NCBI GenBank assembly: GCA_022605405.1
Contig: JABYQQ010000007.1
Location: 744,001-808,000 of the forward strand
Direction: 5' to 3'
Length of the DNA stretch: 64,000 bases
Source: Earliella scabrosa
Taxonomy: Eukaryota > Basidiomycota > Agaricomycetes > Polyporales > Polyporaceae
Shown piece by piece: positions 13,801-25,167 of the stretch. The notes under the pieces were generated by a model that did not search any database, was not told the origin of the DNA, and worked only from the letters and a program-made list of their open reading frames with translations. Each line of letters starts with the position of its first letter. Position 1 is the stretch's first letter. The position numbers and the translations under genes were made by a program.

Positions 13801-16800
13801 GCACGACCTAACCATCGCCCGGACGGGGCGCCGCGACGTATGCGCCTTTACGAGCCTGTCCCGCATCGCCGGTATGCGCATACTCTGTCCGCTTCTTCCA
13901 GGAACACTGACGGTTCTGCGGCGTCAGCGTGCAGCGCCTCGCCTCTTCTTTTCCTCAGCAGTGCCGTTCGATCGAAACGCGGCGCTCCGCGCTAGCCCAT
14001 TCGTCCGCGCTGTGGCTGAAGCATTGTGCCACTAGTAGCATATCCGCCGCAACTATGTACAGGCTTGACGGTTCTCGAAGCCCCCCACGCCTCATGGGTG
14101 GGACGCGCCCCGGGGACAGCGACCCGCCGTCTGTCACAAGCTACAGAACGCAACGGGCGGGTGCACAGGTCACTCTTCTCGCGCCGCAGCGCGTACCGCG
14201 TCGCTCCAGTGCCCCTCGACGCTCCTCTGTACGTACATGCGCTCGATTCCATTCGTCGTACTAACTCAGGTCCGGAGATGACCATTCAAACAATGTAGCC
14301 ACAACGCTGGGCCGCCCATGACAACTGTTTTACGTCCACAGCTCCACAGACAGACAGACGGGAGAAGCTCGAGGACGAAAGCAGGAGATCTAAGACGTCT
14401 CCCTGGCCGTCTCTCTCACCTGTTGACTGACCCTGCACCGCACACGACCACTTGGACGCCACTCCGAGTGGACGAGCCGAGAATGGAATGGCTCCTGCAA
14501 ATACAGCATCAGATGGTTGTCAGCGATTTGTCGTTCGTGACACAACGTCGTTGTACATCGCCAGATATCACCCGCTTGCTTCCCCTCTAACTCAAGTGGG
14601 CTTTTTTTCTGAATGTGCGTCAACTGCTGAGCGCGGTGGCGTGATTCGTGAAGGCGTCCAGTCTCGGTACCGATCGGTTCCTGAATAGGGTCTATACCCC
14701 ATCCCACCGCACACACCGCACAGTAGAGCCGATGAGCTGGATAGGACGATTTTCCGCGATCGGTGGTGCACATTCGTTGAATTGAGGTGTGTGCGTTTCC
14801 CATGTCACATGCCCTATTGCGCGATAAGTCCGGTGGCTCCCAATGACGACTCGTCATATTGTCAGTTACTGAATTGTCTTTGAACAATTTCTCTGCAGGA
14901 GTCATCCGGAAGGTTCTGTATCAGACCGAACGCTGGTCGCAGTCTACCCTTGTCTGTCAGCGCATGAAGACTTGGCACGGTCCTCCACAAGGTAGGCGCG
15001 AATATGTGCTTCTAACCACGCAGCAGTTACGATAGGATACGCTATGGACATTTCGAATGGACGCGCGATCGCTGAGCCAAGCACACGTCGGCTCTCTCAT
15101 GACAACGTGCAACGAACATCCCGAGCATCATGCCGAGTATCCTCCTGCTCTCTATGCTGGGTCGATTGTCAGCTGCGCGAGCGACGTTTGCATTCTACCT
15201 GTTCTCGTCTAAATGACATCCCGCCGGTTCCAGACTCGATTCGAGCAGGCACACGTCTGTCCCAGTGGAGACTTCTTCGCGACACGATAATGACAGCAAG
15301 ACACTATCGGTGGGTGGACCATGCCTGCAGGTCAGTATGCAACACTGATACATGGTATGCGGTACTCAATGTCCGATTCCCACAGGCTGCAGCTGTTCTC
15401 GGCTAGCAGGGGGATGCCGTCATGGGTTCAGAGCAGCATGCATGGCCTCCCTTTGCAGGTTATAGTGCTTGCCTCTTTCCAGTCGAGCAGGTCCGGCGTT
15501 CTGGTCATCTTCCAGGAAGTCTACTTGCCCCCGCCGGCTGCGGTCGTGCCCGTACGTTGGCCACCGCGCTAGCTTCTGGCGAAGCCGACAGCAACCGCAT
15601 GTATGTGCCGCTTCTTCCCAGCCGCGACGGCCGCGCCAGGGTTGCGCTGATGCGCACTCATGACCAGCCCGAGAGTCACGACGGCCACTCGCCCGAGCCT
15701 CAACGGCACCCCCAGGCAACAGAAGATTCGGGGTTAGACACGACTCTCAGGGTCTTCCTCTGCGGTGGTCCGATGACCGTCCCGTCACCCACGCCGTCGT
15801 CCCACCGGCCAGTACGTCGCGCTTCTGAGCGCAGGACTCTCCCCATGGCAGTTGCTCTCTTCGTGCGCCCCTGGTCAGATGTCGGCCGTGCGGATGCACG
15901 TTTGCTGCACAATAGGCGACGCGCTTCCCTCGCTCGCCGTCCGCGGATGCTTCTCGTTCAAGCAACCCCCGTTCCGCATCCGCTCGCACGGGCACGCCAG
16001 AGCGCATTACGTCCTAGGGCGCAGAGGAAGGTCGATGCGCGCCACGGTCCCTGCGGGAGGAATGCACGTCGGCACTCCTCCACGACGCACGGCCCATCTC
16101 ATGACACCCTCGCCCTCCTATCGAGCCAATAGGCAGGCGCGTCCTCAGCGTCCTGAAGCGTCGCGCTGCTCGGAAGCGCGTCCCCCCGCATCACCGCCCC
16201 GTTGGGCATGGATGTGCCCTGGTCCTCCGTTCCCGCTCCATAATGAAATCAATGAGATCGCCCGCCCACGGAGAAGCTGGGCGGAGCCAGTCAGAGATCT
16301 CTTGCCCACGAATCTCTCCCAGGCCCGGCGCGACGTGTCCTCTCTTCCCCGCCATACCCCACCGAGCATCTGCGGGTCCAAACGGCCCATCACCTTCCAT
16401 TGCACGCTCTAATGCTACCGCCTGGGAACGGCCGGCCACATCGCAAGAGTGACGGAGGGGAAGACGTCCGCAGGGTTATCTCTGCTCTCTTGCGCTCGTT
16501 CTCCTGCGGGCTGCGCCGGATGCAATGCGCGACCGCTTCTCTCGATCGTATTCACTGGACGGGGCGCCCGATTATGAAATTTACATACCAGCGCAATCGC
16601 AGTGCGCGACAATCAGGATATGCCATTGCTGGGCTCGGCCCCGAGCATGCCAAAGCCTCGCCTCGCGAAATGGGAGACGGAGAAGTAAACGTCTCGCTAG
16701 TAAGCTATGGGCGGCTTGAGTGGGTTCCATATGATGAAGGCACTGAGTCCGGCGAGGTACACGGCTCGTTAAACAAATGATTGCGGGGAATGCCAAGTCC

Positions 16801-16946
16801 AGTGCGTACAAGTACATATTGATACAAGGGGACCAGATGGCTGTTGCATGGTAGAAAGACAATGAGACTACAATGAGGTGAAAGAATGGGGACGGACCGC
16901 CGCCTGCACCGCGTGCATGTGCAAGAGCTCAGAGGAGCAGTGGTAT
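7850..16946. other. 9-kb gene-poor block
   Basis: No intact gene could be assembled. Roughly 8080-9160 is strongly pyrimidine-rich on the plus strand, like the CT-rich leaders before many basidiomycete genes. A few plus-strand shreds between about 8750 and 9490 look protein-like. One is an acceptor followed by HHTVRVDVSELADK at 9245-9291; another encodes AFPRAFFGEFPEPDEI at 9400-9450. They do not join in one frame with valid splice sites. The rest holds only random short open frames. The block may be a decayed gene plus old repeat DNA. Confidence 0.45.
9241..9490 (+). pseudogene. Possible gene remnant (protein-like shreds)
   Basis: After an acceptor-like aatacag there is an open segment GAHHTVRVDVSELADK, ending in AAA TAA GTC, which looks like a damaged AAG/gtaagt donor. 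Further on, after ccacagcag, a second open segment encodes AFPRAFFGEFPEPDEISQIL and continues with SRGWRRRAYND. Both are more protein-like than the surroundings. The family was not recognised, and no flanking exons could be joined convincingly. It could also be a real but unsolved gene, or chance. Confidence 0.25.
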
Positions 16947-17830
16947 TCACGAACTGGTCGAGGCAAGCGCCTGTCTGTGGACCTCCTCGAAGCGTGCGCC
17001 TTCTGCCTCTGCACGTTCAATGTGCTTCGCGAGCTTCTCCTCGCGCGACTGCATTCGCTGCTCCATCCCGAGAATGGTCAGACGGACCTGCTCGAGGTAT
17101 GCCTTGGTCGCCTCGACGCTCGCCTGCGACTTCTGCGCGCTCGAGTCGCCCTTGGACTTCCCGGGCGACGCGCTGTCGGAACCTGGGTTGCCAAAGCTGG
17201 AGAGGGACGAGGCGCGCGCATGGAAACCCGACGCAGAGGTAGGCGTGATTTCCAAGTTGGCCTGGTAGAGGCCGTCGTGGCGTCGATCAGATCAGGATCC
17301 GGACGAGCATGAATGCAACGAGGAGACGGCGCACCTGCCAGTTCACCCCTGCGAGTTTCTCCAGCTCGCGCTCGAGCATCTTTTCTCGCACCTTCCCTCT
17401 GTCGTCCCACGCACGTTACACGCCCGCGCAGGTGGCACACTCAGGGCACGAGGGAGGCGGACGCACCTTTCGAGCTCAACCATACACCGCTCATTCTCCC
17501 GCTGGGTTCCCTGCAGGATCAGCTCGAGGTTCGTGTACTCCTTCTCCAGTGCCTGGATCTTCTCCAGCGGGGGCCGTTGGGCTAACTGGGCCTGCAGTGA
17601 TTGAATCTGAATCTGCAGCTGCAGCCGGAGTTAACACCCGCGGTCAATGCAGTTCTCGACAATTGCAAGGTTCGACGCCGTACCTTGTCGCACTCCCTGT
17701 CCTTCTCGAGCAGTTGTCGACGCAGGACGTCCTCAACTGACTCGTCCTCTTTCAAAACACCGAGGTCATCCACTGTGCCGAGGGCGAGGGACGGCCGGGC
17801 GTAATGTTTCACACTTTGAGCTCGACGCAT
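16947..17830 (-). CDS. Coiled-coil protein, four exons, function unknown
   Basis: Exons 17830-17684, 17618-17467, 17398-17335 and 17261-16947 give 225 codons in a closed frame. Exons 1-3 are rich in heptad-like Leu/Glu/Lys/Gln patterns (for example VLRRQLLEKDRECDK, then LQAQLAQ and LEKIQALEKEYTNLELIL). A Ser/Gly-rich linker follows, then a second coiled coil near AKAYLEQVR-type sequence (TKAYLEQVRLTILGMEQRM). This suggests a small structural or adaptor protein that dimerises; the family was not recognised. Exon 2 could begin six bases later, at 17612, without changing frame. The start is the first ATG after a likely acceptor near 17846, and an extra 5' exon is possible: a donor-like site lies near 18045. 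Confidence 0.7.
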
Positions 17831-18212
17831 AGTAAGACACTTAGGCAAGTACAGGTGGCAATCGATGGGCACAGCAAAAGGCGGAAGGAGGTGTCAAGGT
17901 GGGAGAAAAGGGAGACCAGCCGTAACGACCTTGAATGGCAACCTAACGCGTGTCGCGCACGTGATCTAGCCACAGACGCGTCGCGTCGGGCGTCTACGCG
18001 TCCCTCACGAGGCGCTCACTAAGGATGATTCCGTTCTACTTACCTTCAAGCAAGTTCTTTTGCCTTCGGCCACTCGTCCTCCTGAGTAGTGACCTCTGTG
18101 TGTATGAAGGGGGGTATGCATTTTGCTAGAATCTCAAACAACCCAATTGGAAACACCCAATGGAGTCTCCGCATCGGCACCTAAATTGGCATGCGCAGCG
18201 ATGCCAGGGCTG
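17831..18212. other. Intergenic region
   Basis: This short gap lies between the start of the coiled-coil gene and the 3' end of the carboxypeptidase gene. It has a donor-like site on the minus strand near 18045 (GAAG/gtaagt), which could belong to a 5' untranslated or short coding exon of the coiled-coil gene. Nothing else was seen. Confidence 0.4.
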
Positions 18213-20155
18213 TCACCAGAACACATCAAACGGGACGTTCTGCACCCATCGAGTAATCATGTCCTACCAGCAGACCCACGTCAGCATATAGCGCGCATAG
18301 AAAACAAGCAATCTCACTGACCAAAGTGGCCTCGGGCTGGTCGTGTGGGGCCATGTGTCTGAAGGAGCGGCGGTGGTGTGATGTTAGTATCGAGACTAAG
18401 CGGGGACCAACAAGGATCTATAGACTGTGGAGGAGCACGTACCCGCCATCGAAGATCTGCACGTATGTGACGTTGCCCGCGCCAGGCCCGCCGGCGCTGC
18501 GCACCATGCCGCCAAAGTCCTCGATCTGTTCGACGTAGAAGGGGAGGAAGGGCGCGTTGGCGAACTCTTCATGGTGCTTGTGTTCAAGCTCGAGCATCCA
18601 GCGCTCCACTCCCTATAAGACAAGTAATCAGTGAATGTCAGGGCTATCGGACAGAGGTTACACACAATGTGATTGCACACGCCGTCCGTGTCTCCAGCGA
18701 ACACGAGCAAACGCATTCCGGCATTCACGAGCGGTGGGAGGAGCGCAGCGCTGTTGCGCATAGCCTGTCCTTGCGCGTAGAAGCCTGCGTTCGTGGTCAT
18801 GTTGCAGTGGACGAAGTCGACGGGGCCGTTGTCTACGCCCAGTTCGCGCTTCACGTGCGGGAGGTTCATCCATTCAGCGACCCACTTCATCTCGACGTAG
18901 CAGGCACCTTCCGGGTCCTTGCACTTCTCGCGAAGGTCGTATGGGTTGAGCCCAGTCTCTATGAAAGAACATGTTCAGCGCTATCTTAGTCTAGCTGTGA
19001 GACGCCCCAGATTCCATGCACCTGCTATGGGCCCCAGCACGCGTGCCCAGCAGTAGCTTGTCGCAGCGTTACACGTCACTTTGGAAGGGAACCTATAGCA
19101 TCCCTCGATCATCCCCTTGCAGACTGGGGTTTCGATCCTGAGTGCCGCACACTCTTTGCTATCGTGTTTGAATGGCGGATACGGCCCGCCCCCACACATG
19201 TACTCTGCCACCGACCCAAACTGTGTCTTGGGGTCCGTAAGGCCATTGGCCAGGATGAGGGAAGCGAGGTTGATGTGCTTCTGCCCGGGGAGCGGGGCGT
19301 ATACGCTCCGCGCGTTCATCTTCTGCACATAGCTCGCGATGTTCGGTCCGTAGTGTCCTCCCCAGCTCTCCGCAGCGAGATGGAGCGGCTTGTCCGCGTA
19401 CTCTTCGAAGCGCGAGACGAAGAGCTGGAGGAACGCATAGACGTCGACGGCGAGATCCGCGAGGGTGTCGACCTTGGAACCGTCAGAGGCGTACGAGAAC
19501 CCGGTGCCAACGGGCTGGTCGAGGAAGATCATGTTCGCGACGTTGGTCCATGAGTGCGGGTTCGGCACTGTCGTCTGCGGGTCCTCGATTGTGCACGGTC
19601 CGTTCTCGAACAGTAGGCCGGTAGTCGAGCTGCACCCAGGCCCGCCGTTCAGCCACATCATGAGCGGGGCGGACTCGGGGTCTTTCCGTGCTTCAAAGAA
19701 CCTATGCGGCCTCTTTCAGCATTATGTCAATCTCCCAAACAGGTGAGTCCCACCAGAAGAACAGGTGCCGTGAGTCCGAAATGTCGAGGTAGCCGGAGTA
19801 TTGCTTCACGGAAGGATCGCATAGCTTGGGACGAGTGATGCGGAGGTTGTACTCCGTGAACGCAGGGTGAGCAAACTGCTCGTCTGAGCCAGCATTGCTC
19901 AGTCAGCACGACTTGTGGGGTTAAGTGTAACTCACAAAGTTCGCCGTCCTGGTCCGTGACGGACGGCGAGGACCTCGACCCCATATCCCAGAAATCCTCA
20001 TGTCCTGCTTCGTCTCCGGATCCAGCTGGACTTGGCGGCGAGAGGACATCCTGGTTCGGAGCATCACCTAGCGCGGAAAGTTCGTCCAGAGGTGTCGCAA
20101 CCGCGCGAAGCCATGACACCGCAAGCGCGAGTAGCAGAGCCTTCATTGGGCGCAT
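18213..20155 (-). CDS. Secreted serine carboxypeptidase, peptidase family S10, seven exons
   Basis: Exons 20155-19936, 19883-19754, 19701-19022, 18958-18666, 18612-18443, 18358-18322 and 18263-18213 give 526 codons in a closed frame. The N terminus (MRPMKALLLALAVSWLRAVA) is a typical signal peptide. Family landmarks appear in order: SGYLDISDSRHLFFW, the oxyanion-hole motif NGGPGCSS (about residue 135), AESWGGHYG with the nucleophile Ser near 229, FAGDTDGVCN with the catalytic Asp near 433, and GGHMAPHDQPE with the catalytic His near 499. All three triad residues are present, so the enzyme should be active. It would remove C-terminal amino acids from peptides, either outside the cell or in the vacuole. 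Many Cys residues suggest disulfides. Exon 2 uses the acceptor at 19884; a nearer cag would break the frame. Confidence 0.93.
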
Positions 20156-21159
20156 TGAAAGGGTGTACCTTGGCGGTGAGTTCAAGAAGTGCGCCTCCGA
20201 AGCGACATGCGACTCGCTCCCGCAGTTGACTACCATTAGGCGCCCCAGGTCCGCTCCCCACATGAGACCGCAATACAGGGACCGTATCTCGAGCGGTGAT
20301 CCGGCAGCCACCGCCTACTCAGTCCTTGACTCCCGTCTCGACATCTGTTCCATATGGCATGAGTATGTAGAGTCTAGCGTTCTGAGGAGTTCACTGAGGA
20401 CCTCGCTCCACCTCGCTTCAGAATCTGCGTGTATGGTACGGTGTCTATCACTGGGCGCGGGACGATGTGGACGTACGTAGACGAGTATCGTGAGGCATCG
20501 TGCAATTGCAGTCTGGATGTCGCTGTGAATCACTGTACCGTGTGATCGACAGTGAGACTCACGCTAGTGCCTCGAGTCCGAGTTCATCATGATGTGCCGG
20601 CATGATTCTGTCAAGTTGCAGATAGGGCCATCGGCGGTCGAATGCCACGATTGACCTCGGTCGAGTCACTCGTATCAACACTGGCAGAACATGTAGAAGA
20701 CTTAAAGGACTCAGGTAAGAAGACGATGTAGGACGCTACAGTGGAGGCCTGTGCAAGTACGATCGTTGGTGAGTGGCGGACCCCGCCTGTCTCAGTGAGC
20801 TCGGTCCCGAATCACGGGCGCTTTTTTCACTACTCCTTGGCAGCGTTCTGTGTTCCGATTGGCCCAGACAAGGTTATCTGCCACCACCACTACATTCCGG
20901 TCCAGAAAGGACCTGGGGTGTCCAGGCAAACATAATAGGCCGTCATTCCATCCTGTAAGTACAGTGTTTCTTGTGGTTTTGATCACACAGTCTGGGCTGT
21001 TGGAGGACACTGAGCATTCAGAATTACACGTTGCAGCAGACACGCACTGGGCCATCGACTCGACATTTGGCCTCCAAGCTCAGCTTGTTAGCTAGTAGTT
21101 TCAGAATTCCGGAACATAGCACAAACCTTCCCTATGCAGCCGTGAAGCAAGTCGAAGCC
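20156..21159. other. Intergenic region between divergent genes
   Basis: About 1 kb separates the carboxypeptidase start (minus) from the P450 start (plus), so it should hold both promoters. No coding segment or named regulatory motif was recognised. Confidence 0.5.
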
Positions 21160-23775
21160 ATGGAATACACATCGCCTCAAGTGTATGCTGCCCTCATAGG
21201 CCTGACGACATACCTTCTGTACCGCTGGTACCGCCACCCAGTAAGCTATGAGCAGCCTGGAATGACTCTGAGCTCACGCGCGTACCAATTGCAGCTGCGC
21301 TCAATACCCGCCGTAGGATCTACCCTCCCGATACTCTCCTATGGCGGAGCATTTCGATTTTTGCGAGACGCGCAGCAGGTTCTACAGGAAGGCTGCGCGA
21401 AGGTCGGTGACCTCATAGCTTCCATTCGGCCCGCCTACCCACGCTGAACTGCGTTCTCAGTATCATGGACGTGCATTCAGAGTGGCCACACTAGATGGAT
21501 GGGTAGTCGTCCTGTCTGGCAGCGACTTGGTGGAGGAACTGCGTCGCCGCCCAGACGACGAATTCTCGTTCAAAGAAGGTGCCATGAGCGTACGTGCCTG
21601 AACCAAAAGCGCGGAACAGTCGTGTCACACATTCTCCAGTCTTTCCACCTCGACTACACCCTGACGAAGGAAAACGACCTACATGTCGAGGTTATCCGGG
21701 ACAGGCTCACGCGCAACTTACCCCTGCTTGCCACCTCCCTCTCCGAGGAGATCGCTGCCGCATTTGACACGCACTTCCCGGAGAGCGACACGGGTACGTA
21801 CGTGCGACGCGGAACGCCGCATACACCCTGCTTCCATACCCATATTGACACGAGCTTGGACGCAGAGTGGACGGCGGTGCCCGCGCTCGACTTCTCGCGC
21901 AAGGTTATCTGCCAAGTCACAAACAGGGCCTTCGTTGGCGTCCCGACGTGTACGTGCCCGCCTTTTTTGCGCACCCGCACCCTGCACGCCCGGGTCTAAT
22001 CTGCGCCTCTGCACATACACGACAGGCCGCGACACGAGGTTCATTGACCTTGCCAGCAGCTTCCGGACCGGCGTCGTCGTCTCAGGGTCCATCCTGACGC
22101 TTGTACCCTCGCGACTGCGGTGGTGAGTGTGCATATATGGGCCATATTCGCGGGTTGCTGACGCTGACGGCGGCGGCGGACAAAGGCTCGTGGGACCGCT
22201 TCTCAGGCGAGTCAAGAACGACGTGCGGCGGGCGTCGGGCGTGCTCGCACCTATCATCGAGCGACATCGGAAACGTGCATCGTATACGAGCGGGGGAAAG
22301 CCGGCGGAGAGGGCGGTGATTGCGTTTTTGTCTTCTGCGCAGGACTGCCACTGACTCGGGAGTGTGTTGTGCAGGACAGCGTGCTGCAGTGGCTGGCAGA
22401 AGACAGGTCACTGACGGCCTACGCGATCGCGGAGCGCACCATGCTCATGAACCTCGCGTCGGTCGACCCTGCGGCGAACGTACGTCGTTTCAAGTTGGGA
22501 GGCTGCAGCACGGGTCTGAACGAAGAAGAGCTGGGCTGACTGGATGCGTTTGTCCGATGCACGACAGGCCCTTACCAGCGCACTGTACTACCTCGGAGAA
22601 TCCCCATCCCTGGTGGAAGCCCTAAGAGACGAGGTGAGGCCGATCATCGAGAGCCAAGGATGGTCAATGGCCGCGTTCGACAAGATGCTCAAAGTCGACA
22701 GCTTCCTGAAGGAAAGCCAGCGTCTCAACACTGACTTCCGTGAGCCTTCCTCCTCCACTGTTCGTGTCCATCCTCATCCCGTACCTAACGGATGTTCTGT
22801 TATGCAACCGCGCTAGTGACTTTCATCCGCAAGGCCAAGAAAGATGTCACCCTCTCCGACGGCAGCCGCATTCCCGCCGGAACCGTCGTCGCCGTCGCGT
22901 CCGAGTCTGCGCACCTCAGCGCAACAAAGTACGGGCCCGACCCCGCGGCCTTCGACCCGTTCCGCTTCGCACGGATGCGGGCGGAGGCCGGGCAGGGCCC
23001 ACAGCATCAGTGGGTGAACACCTCCGCCGACTACCTTGCCTTCGGCTATGGCAGACATGCGTAGTGAGTACCAGAGGACTTCTAAAATCATCCTCTTCTC
23101 TATCTCTCCTCTCTCGGATATCCACTAGTGTGTACCTGCACCGTGTTCGAGAGTGCTGTGTGCGTCATCGCTCGCCATGCCCGGCACGCGTGCTCGTATC
23201 TTCCTTCCTTCCAAGGCCTCACGTACCCCATTCTAAACATCATGAGCCTGAGCCGAATTCCAAATCTTCATATCTAAATACAATCGCTCCCCAGGCTCCT
23301 GAGAGCGATGACAACGAGCCCAGTGCCCACCGCACAAAAACCCCACTGACCACCCATGATCCGCCGATCCCCATAACACGGCTCACACTAATCACACACG
23401 CTCGAACATCATTGACAGTCACTGATATCACATTCCTCGCACAGCCCCGGCCGCTTCTTCGCCACCGCGGAACTCAAGGCGACCTTAGCCCACCTCGTCC
23501 TGCGCTATGACGTCACACTAGCGCCCGCCACGGAAGGCTCGGAACACTCGGATGTCAACGTCACGGTCCGCCCGGAGAACGTGCGCCTCGGGCCGGCCAA
23601 CTTGCCCTCGATGACGGCGAAGGTGCTCTTTAGGCGGCGACATAGACCCAGCACCAAATCCCCCGCTCGACCTCGAGCTCATACTAGTCCAGGCGAGGCG
23701 GGGCCAGTGCCTTCGCCATCGCTGACCGGAGAAACGTTTGCGGAGCGCGACTCGGAGTCGGAGACGCATAGCTAG
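21160..23775 (+). CDS. Cytochrome P450-like protein lacking the haem-ligand cysteine, ten exons
   Basis: Exons 21160-21402, 21461-21589, 21640-21793, 21866-21949, 22026-22122, 22186-22315, 22375-22479, 22568-22739, 22817-23063 and 23445-23775 form a closed frame of 563 codons. An N-terminal hydrophobic anchor (YAALIGLTTYLLYRWY) points to the ER membrane. P450 marks follow: FVGVPTCRDT, the ExxR motif as ESQR (residues 363-366), FDPFRF, and the haem loop FGYGRHA then PGRFFATAEL. The loop should read FGYGRHA-C-PGRFFA, with the Cys codon split by the last intron. Here the exon ends GCG TA before gtgagt and the next exon starts C CCC, giving Tyr454. Using a donor three bases earlier would delete the residue. 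The I-helix also reads ASVDPAANAL, without the usual Thr. No internal stop is present, so the gene may encode a catalytically dead protein or be an early pseudogene. The last intron (381 nt) is unusually long. Confidence 0.85.
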
Positions 23776-24165
23776 GGATGGACAATTAGGGGGTCTGAGT
23801 GACTCGAACTCTGTATATGGATGGTACTGGTGTCGTCATCGTCGTAAGTCTGGCCTGAGTCCGCAATATCGTCCGAGGAAGTCCTGGATGGTGTTCGAGT
23901 CCGCGTGCAAGTCCGGTGCGTCTCTATTGATATCCTACGCGTGTCCGATCTAGCGCTGACGTTTTAACGTCCAAAACCCTCGAAGGAAAGGAGCGTACAC
24001 GCTACAGTAGGCGGCCAAGCGAGACAACTCCTCTACACAGTGCGGATTTCGTATCTCCGAATAAATACAGAATTATCATCACCGTTCCAAACAACAAGAA
24101 AGTGCGGAGAACACGGACAGGACGCCCAGCGTCCTGCCGTCTACGTCGTCAGTACAGATAAATTG
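23776..24165. other. Intergenic region
   Basis: This is the gap between the convergent P450 gene and the readthrough-type segment on the minus strand. No gene, tRNA or repeat was recognised. Confidence 0.4.
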
Positions 24166-24435
24166 CTACTGCTTCCTCTTCGCCAGCCACCCGACCCCAT
24201 AAAACAGCAACCCGAAAACCAAAGATAGTGCTATGCTACAAAACCAGAAGCGTATGTCACCGTCCACGCCTCGAGGCAAGATATCGACGGGGCTGGTGGT
24301 ATCATATGGGTAGTGGTATGCGTCCGAAGGCAAATCCAAACGAGAGTGCGTGCTCTCGGGCGAAGCGGTGAGACCTGCGGCTCCCTTTGGTCTTCCGCGC
24401 TTCCACGTTCGTATCCCCCTCTCGCACCCGCGTCG
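24166..24435 (-). other. In-frame extension after the stop codon, with membrane anchor
   Basis: The frame of the upstream gene stays open for 89 codons after its TAG and then ends in a second TAG. The extension starts basic (RRGCERGIRTWKRGRPKG). It has a Ser/Pro/Tyr-rich middle and finishes with one hydrophobic span (FWFCSIALSLVFGLLFYGVG) and the basic tail WLAKRKQ. That arrangement is typical of a tail-anchored or single-pass membrane protein. There is no Met in the extension, so it needs readthrough, an unseen splice or an upstream exon. It could also be the last exon of a separate unsolved gene. Confidence 0.4.
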
Positions 24436-25167
24436 CTAGAAGCCCCCCAAACAGCCCTCGTCGAGGGCCGGCGAAGGCGTGAATGAGGTCGAATGTGTCG
24501 CGCGCGCTGACAATTGCTCGTTTCGCGTCAAGTCCGGCCGACGCCCGGGCCCCTTACGACTCGGTCGAGGAGGGGGCGGGAGCGGCGTGAACGGCTCCTT
24601 GCATTGATGGTGATCATCCCGCGGGAATCGAAGCGGCACGGCCTGTGCGATCGCCATCGACGAATGTGCGTGCGCCGCGCCAGGAGGGGTCACAATGTCG
24701 TCGGACTCGTCCGAGGGGGACAGGTCCTGCACGAGCGGCGGCATGGAGGGCAGGTCGAACGAGGCGGAGGCGCTCGATGGCGGTTCGGGGTTGCACGCCT
24801 CGTACGCGCGCGGGTGGAAGTAACTGCCCTTGGTCGGTGCATCGCGGTCGCGATCGCGATCGCGACTGCGACTGCGGCCGCGGCGCTCGTCCGTGCTCGG
24901 TTGATCGCGATCGGCAGATGGGGTATGGAGCCTGCGCTCGCCGCGGCGGGGGAGCTGGACGACGTTGGGGGAGACGAGGATCGGCTTGCGGTCGTAGGTG
25001 GTGGGGGAGTGCGCGGGGTATGTTGCGGCTATCCGCGGGGTGGGCGGGAAGTGGACGTGCGGGGAGAAGAGCGGGCCGCTAGATGTGAAGGGGAGCACGG
25101 GTGACTTGAACGGGGACGAGTCGCGCTTGAGGATGGGATGGGGGCGGCGCGAGAGGTCGGAGGACAT
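24436..25167 (-). CDS. Conserved Pro/Ser-rich protein, single exon
   Basis: This uninterrupted frame has 243 codons. It opens with RPHPILKRDSSPFKSPVLPF and continues with SPHVHFPPTPRIAATY, HSPTTYDRKPILVSP and an Arg/Asp/Ser repeat (RGRSRSRDRDRDRDAP). It ends in PALDEGCLGGF. The N-terminal blocks and the GCLGGF ending recall a conserved basidiomycete family of unknown function; this is from memory, not a search. Most of the protein should be disordered, with many Ser/Thr-Pro sites that could be phosphorylated. The TAG stop is followed by an open frame that ends in a membrane span (see 24166-24435). Confidence 0.8.
   Translation of the reverse strand: MSSDLSRRPHPILKRDSSPFKSPVLPFTSSGPLFSPHVHFPPTPRIAATYPAHSPTTYDRKPILVSPNVVQLPRRGERRLHTPSADRDQPSTDERRGRSRSRDRDRDRDAPTKGSYFHPRAYEACNPEPPSSASASFDLPSMPPLVQDLSPSDESDDIVTPPGAAHAHSSMAIAQAVPLRFPRDDHHQCKEPFTPLPPPPRPSRKGPGRRPDLTRNEQLSARATHSTSFTPSPALDEGCLGGF

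Noticed and set aside
19876..19884. Carboxypeptidase exon 2 starting at the nearer cag
   Set aside because: It puts the conserved HPAFTEYNL segment out of frame; the acceptor eight bases upstream keeps it in frame.
21160..23775. Part of a secondary-metabolite cluster with the neighbouring genes
   Set aside because: No synthase, terpene cyclase, transporter or pathway regulator lies nearby; the neighbours are a peptidase and a conserved disordered protein.
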